Source: CBDBLK01 sp965243145
GTDB lineage: Bacteria > Bdellovibrionota > Bacteriovoracia > Bacteriovoracales > Bacteriovoracaceae
Reading direction: 5' to 3'
Length of the DNA: 64,000 bases
NCBI GenBank assembly: GCA_965243145.1
Contig: CBDEUB010000002.1
Coordinates: 434,001 to 498,000 of the forward strand
The translations under genes and the position numbers were made by a program. The notes beneath the pieces were generated by a model that was given only the letters and a program-made list of their open reading frames with translations, searched no databases and was not told where the DNA came from. The stretch's first letter is position 1, and each line of letters opens with the position of its first letter. Below are positions 60,436 to 64,000 of this stretch, piece by piece.

Positions 60436-61789
60436 GATAACTGCGCATGGCCTTGGAATAAGAGTGCCTTCCATAAGTGTACTGCTCGAATTTTTCACCG
60501 CGCGCCCGAAATTGCCCGCGCAAATTTTCCCGAGAAATGATAGTCATGGTTTCCGTCAGGCGGGTGTGCCGGTGCAAAAAGTTCAAACGGCGCTCCAAAT
60601 CCCCGCCACTGCCTCTCTTGAGACTTCCCCACAAACGGTATCCAAAATTGGCCGCCAAAGTTTGAGTATCCAAAGGAAAGTGGGCGAAACGGGAAAACCT
60701 CTGGGCCATAAGTTCGCGGGCGATCAAGAGAGTGGGAATATTGCTGGTGACAAATTCACCGATGCCAAAGCGCCTGGCGTTTTGATAGGGCCTCAATTGC
60801 TGACCCCTTTCCCCCACTTCATACCACTGCCCGGCAGAAAGTTCCCGCGGCGCTTTTGGCGAACTCTCATCCAATCCACGGAAATAAAAGTGGCCCCCCT
60901 CTGCCTGGCCAAGGCCTTCTGAAAAATCGCTCAGGCCCAATTGCCGGGCGCCTCTTAATTTAAAATAGCTCTTCCCCCCCACTTGCACGATCGTCTCCAC
61001 GGACAAATTTCGCCCCGCCACCGTTCCGTTGTGAAATACCAAATAAACGAAAGTGGGTTTTTGAAAAAGTTCCCGGTTGTTTTCTTCAATCAATTGATTG
61101 AGGCGCTGGTATCGGTAAAAGACGGTGGGCCGTCTGGCCACCACCGCAAAGAGATCGTCTTCACTGGGGAGAGAACTGGGAAATTGAATATTGGCCTGGG
61201 GAAAAGACAACGGCAAAAATAGGGTGTCCGTCTCCTGGTGTCCGCGCTGGCGATATACTTTAGACGGCCTGGCGAGCCACAAAACATTGCCTCCCCCCAC
61301 TCGCAAATGCACGAAATTTTCCTCAACGCCAATGTTGATTTCGCGAAAGGAAACCAAAGACTGGGGCGACAACCTGAGCAGGGTGCCATCCATCAAAAAG
61401 GCCCACAAATAGCTGTCCTCTCCAGTGGAAACCTCGTCCCCCTCCACGATAAGGGAACGAAATTGCACCTGGCCCCTGCCGCGATCGCGGAAGAGCTGAC
61501 ACTCTCCCCGACACTCCAAAACCACACCCACCCTCTCTTTCAGGCGACTTTCCCCCAGGTGACGCCTCCACTCGGGGTTGTTCTCCCGGCGTTCCAGCTC
61601 CTTTTTCCACAGGGCAAAGTTGACAAATTCCCGCGGCCCCAACCTATCCCAAGGCAAAAGTGAGGCACTCTCCCCCTTAAAAAGGCGCAATGTAGGCCTT
61701 GGGGAAGGCCCATCCCCAGTCTGCGCCCCCACTGAAAAGGCCATCGCCAAGGCCAAAAAATATGGCCATATCATCCGTTTGGCATCCAT
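60374..61789 (-). CDS. Exported FecR-domain protein
   Basis: A 471-residue exported protein: signal peptide (residues 1-23, AFSVGAQ), a charged region, then a FecR-like domain (GDEVSTGEDSYLWAFLMDGTLLRLSP, HLRVGGGNVLWL), which in other proteins senses or modulates periplasmic signals. The long C-terminal half is unrecognised and basic at the end. It could be a periplasmic regulator rather than a true anti-sigma factor, since no membrane helix or sigma gene is seen. ATG at 61789. It is divergent from the FliL-like gene. Confidence 0.7.
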   Translation of the reverse strand: MDAKRMIWPYFLALAMAFSVGAQTGDGPSPRPTLRLFKGESASLLPWDRLGPREFVNFALWKKELERRENNPEWRRHLGESRLKERVGVVLECRGECQLFRDRGRGQVQFRSLIVEGDEVSTGEDSYLWAFLMDGTLLRLSPQSLVSFREINIGVEENFVHLRVGGGNVLWLARPSKVYRQRGHQETDTLFLPLSFPQANIQFPSSLPSEDDLFAVVARRPTVFYRYQRLNQLIEENNRELFQKPTFVYLVFHNGTVAGRNLSVETIVQVGGKSYFKLRGARQLGLSDFSEGLGQAEGGHFYFRGLDESSPKAPRELSAGQWYEVGERGQQLRPYQNARRFGIGEFVTSNIPTLLIARELMAQRFSRFAHFPLDTQTLAANFGYRLWGSLKRGSGGDLERRLNFLHRHTRLTETMTIISRENLRGQFRARGEKFEQYTYGRHSYSKAMRSYLNYREQREIRAVSDSSLPRQ

Positions 61790-61870
61790 ACCCACTCGGC
61801 CTTTCGGCACGCCGGTTCCCAATGTTTACTGGTAAAGTTGTGGGCAAATTTTGCCGATAACAAACATATC

Positions 61871-62656
61871 ATGCTAAAACAATGGGCGCGCTTTGAACAA
61901 AAACTGAACCGCATACTCAGTTCCATTGGCCGAGTTTTTTCCCGCATCTTTTTTCCGCGCCCGCCCCACTCTCCCCCACCACCGAAAAAACCCAAACGGC
62001 CTCCCGTCGAGCACCCGCCCCTGATTCCCTGGGCATCCACAAAAGACAAATTTCACCGGGGCAGTGAGGCCATATTCAAGGCCGCCGAGCAAAAACTCGC
62101 CATGTTGGAAAAGGCCGGGAAAGACATCAAAGAGGAAGGCCTGGCCACCTACCTCAAAAAAATACTCCACCAGATTTTATGGCAACAAAAGAAAATTCTT
62201 TTGGCCACCATTGGCCTTATCTTCTTGGCCAATGGGATTTATCATTATGGCCAACAAATTGCAGACAACCTTGAGCAAGACATTTTCTCCGATTATACCC
62301 CACTGGCAAATCCCTACCGGCGGCCAGAGTATTTTCGCAAGTCCGAAAAGCAGTTTAAAGTCACCGGCATCATTTTACCCATCGACTTGAGAAGGGATCA
62401 CCGCAAACTGGTGGCCGATCTCACTTTTGAATCTTCCAACAAGTATATTAAGGCCTATTTTGAAACGCATCCCTACCTCATTCCCGATGTCCTGGGCCGT
62501 AGAATAGAATCCGTCTCGATCAATTTCCCCCTCGAAGCGGAGGGGAAGAGCATCCTCAAAGAGAAAATCATCGAGGAAGTCAATTTGCTGTTGGAAGAAC
62601 TCAAAATCGAGGGGAAAATCGTCAATGTCTACATCGACCAGCTCTTGGGGACTTAA
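61871..62656 (+). CDS. FliL-like membrane protein
   Basis: A 261-residue protein: a basic, Pro-rich cytoplasmic N-terminus (about 105 residues), one membrane helix (residues 109-125) and a C-terminal domain of about 130 residues resembling FliL (FKVTGIILPIDLRRDHRKLVADLTFESS, IEEVNLLLEELK, VYIDQLL). FliL associates with flagellar stators. The long N-terminal extension is unusual for FliL and may carry other interactions. The ATG at 61871 is preferred to one 33 bp upstream. No flagellar genes are seen nearby. Confidence 0.65.
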   Translation: MLKQWARFEQKLNRILSSIGRVFSRIFFPRPPHSPPPPKKPKRPPVEHPPLIPWASTKDKFHRGSEAIFKAAEQKLAMLEKAGKDIKEEGLATYLKKILHQILWQQKKILLATIGLIFLANGIYHYGQQIADNLEQDIFSDYTPLANPYRRPEYFRKSEKQFKVTGIILPIDLRRDHRKLVADLTFESSNKYIKAYFETHPYLIPDVLGRRIESVSINFPLEAEGKSILKEKIIEEVNLLLEELKIEGKIVNVYIDQLLGT

Positions 62657-62666
62657 AAACGGTCTC

Positions 62667-63962
62667 TTAGGCCATCTCGCGGTCTGGCCCCACCGCCACT
62701 TCTTTTGGTAGGCGCGATTGGGCCAAAATTTTTTTCTCTTGCCTTATCTCCTTGATGATCCGTTTGACCGTCATTTTACTAATCTTTAGGGCCAAAGCAG
62801 TTTGGATTAAATTTTCCTTTTGCCTGAGATAGGTATTCCAAATGTAGCGCTTTTTGACTTCCGCCAAGCTGACAATTTCGTTGTCAAAACTGGTAGTGGG
62901 AAATTCCTCCAATCCCATTTCAAAAAGGGAGGCGTCCACTTCATCCAAGCGCAACACGGCACCGTTCGCCAGCGCCTTTTTGCGCTTGAGGTGTCCCCAC
63001 AACTGGCGGTAATTCCCTGGCCAGTGGTAATTGAGGTAGGCCTCGCGCAACCTGGGACACAAGTGCAGCCCCTCCTTGAGGCAAACCTGGGAGAGGGCGG
63101 TATTCAACTCGCTCCTGGATTCCCGCAATGGCCGAGTTTGAATCACCGCCCCCTGGGAGATGCGGAAATAAAAATCGGCACGGCATAAATTTTGGCGCAC
63201 CAATTGGCGCATGCAATTCCCCGCCGCAAAGATCATGCGCGTCTGGGCCTTAAAGTTCCTCTCTCCCCCCACCGGGCGGTATTCCAAAGTGTCGAGAAAG
63301 AGCAACAGTTTGGTCTGAATATCCTTGGAGAGGCTGTCGATTTCGTCCAAAAAGAGGGTTCCTCCTTGAGTGGAGGCCAGCGCCCCCACTTTTTCCCGAA
63401 TCGCCCCAGTAAAAGCGCCCTTGACATGGCCAAAAAGTTCACTCTCCAAAAGCTGGGGGTTGAAAGCGCGCAAATTGAGCGCCAAAAAATCTCCCGCCAG
63501 GCCACTTTGCTGGTGAATTTCCCGGGCCAGAGACGACTTGCCGGTTCCCGTCTCACCCTGAATCAAAATGGGCAAATCGGAAGTCACAATTTGGGGCGAG
63601 ACAAAGCGGTCTAAAAATTGCTCCCGCTGGCCAATCGGCCTTGAATTGATTTCCACCAGATTGTTGCCGAAGAGCATTCTATCCCCCCTGAGTGGCCAGG
63701 CCTGCAAACAGGGAGTCCCATTGAGTACAAAGGGCACACCGCTCAGCGCCTCTATAAAATAGCGCCCCTCCCGTTCGGGGCCTATCAACCTCATCTCCCA
63801 GGCCCCCATTGGCCCATCACAGGCCTGGAGTTTGAGGGAGGCCCCCTTCCACACCGGCAGGGTCAAATTGGCCATCTCAATGCGCAAACAAGTCCGCTTC
63901 AACGGGTAGTTGCGTCTTTTGCCTTGCATTGGTGAAAGTTGCAAGAGGTCGCCAAAGGCCAT
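62667..63962 (-). CDS. Sigma-54-dependent activator with FHA-like N-terminus
   Basis: A 431-residue bacterial enhancer-binding protein. N-terminal FHA-like domain (residues 25-110: FVLNGTPCLQAWPLRGDRMLFGNN), central AAA+ domain with Walker A GETGTGKSSLA, the sigma-54-contacting GAFTGA loop (KGAFTGA), Walker B GGTLFLDEID and the arginine-finger region, and a C-terminal Fis-type HTH (NLIQTALALKISKMTVKRII). No receiver domain, so activity is probably set by phosphopeptide binding to the FHA-like domain or by level. GGAAGGG precedes the ATG. Possible target: the promoter at 46712. Confidence 0.9.
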   Translation of the reverse strand: MAFGDLLQLSPMQGKRRNYPLKRTCLRIEMANLTLPVWKGASLKLQACDGPMGAWEMRLIGPEREGRYFIEALSGVPFVLNGTPCLQAWPLRGDRMLFGNNLVEINSRPIGQREQFLDRFVSPQIVTSDLPILIQGETGTGKSSLAREIHQQSGLAGDFLALNLRAFNPQLLESELFGHVKGAFTGAIREKVGALASTQGGTLFLDEIDSLSKDIQTKLLLFLDTLEYRPVGGERNFKAQTRMIFAAGNCMRQLVRQNLCRADFYFRISQGAVIQTRPLRESRSELNTALSQVCLKEGLHLCPRLREAYLNYHWPGNYRQLWGHLKRKKALANGAVLRLDEVDASLFEMGLEEFPTTSFDNEIVSLAEVKKRYIWNTYLRQKENLIQTALALKISKMTVKRIIKEIRQEKKILAQSRLPKEVAVGPDREMA

Positions 63963-64000
63963 ACCCTTCCACCGCGCTTTTTCGGGAATGTCGGATGGGG
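63963..64000. other. Window edge
   Basis: The remaining 38 bp are upstream of the activator gene; no feature is supported. Confidence 0.5.

Noticed and set aside
1..64000. tRNA and rRNA genes
   Set aside because: I looked for T-loop GTTCGA/GTTCAA with flanking stems and for rRNA core sequences by eye and found none; a covariance search would be decisive.

Overview
The window reads as chromosomal DNA of a Gram-negative (diderm) bacterium. It has many lipoproteins with lipoboxes, periplasmic binding proteins, a complete Na+-translocating NADH:quinone reductase (NQR), a FliL-like protein (suggesting flagella), type IV prepilin-like proteins and very large secreted Ig-like repeat proteins. Class I lysyl-tRNA synthetase, Cys-rich lipoproteins and a prepilin fused to a phage-type S74 chaperone fit a Bdellovibrionota-like lineage, but nothing here fixes the taxonomy. 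No rRNA or tRNA gene was found. GGCC looks strikingly over-used by eye.

Layout. 0-8 kb: a DUF1640-like relic, a small membrane protein and a 2355-residue RCC1/Ig-like lipoprotein with a 10-copy 8-bp repeat upstream. 8-13 kb: two unknown proteins (one ending in a CxxxCxxxC tail) with two SPASM-type radical SAM enzymes, interrupted by two AT-rich genes, then lspA. 13-20 kb: Rpn-type nuclease, lipoprotein metallopeptidase, a tandem pair of structured RNA-like units, a PPP-family phosphatase, a response regulator, an MFS transporter and a Cys-rich lipoprotein. 20-25 kb: the liv branched-chain amino acid ABC transporter, with a small inverted-repeat element between livG and livF. 25-29 kb: a three-gene prepilin operon and lysK. 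28.6-33.5 kb: an accessory island with brnTA between duplicated gene ends, a PD-(D/E)XK-like protein, a frameshifted AlbA_2 gene, three tandem lipoproteins with Asn-rich tails and a truncated nuclease. 33.6-41.6 kb: SirB-like and YchJ-like proteins, then nqrABCDEF-apbE-nqrM. 41.7-46.4 kb: a polymorphic toxin with a RES-like C-terminus, its immunity gene and a decaying array of toxin tips and a second immunity gene. 46.7-50.3 kb: a sigma-54 promoter driving an exported protein and two family-5 solute-binding proteins. 50.3-56 kb: two Ig-like repeat secreted proteins. 56-60.4 kb: two paralogous NlpC/CHAP-like secreted proteins separated by an IS903-group insertion with a 9-bp target duplication. 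60.4-64 kb: a FecR-domain protein, a FliL-like protein and a sigma-54 activator with an FHA-like N-terminus.

Themes. Two toxin loci sit between direct repeats made of the 3' end of a neighbouring gene (114 bp, about 85% identical; 88 bp, identical). Eight genes have a -10 element 4-7 nt (mostly 6) before the start codon, predicting leaderless mRNAs. The strongest candidates for undescribed biology are the radical SAM/CxxxCxxxC locus and the tandem structured RNA at 15.6-15.95 kb. All functional calls rest on reading the sequence; no database search was run.
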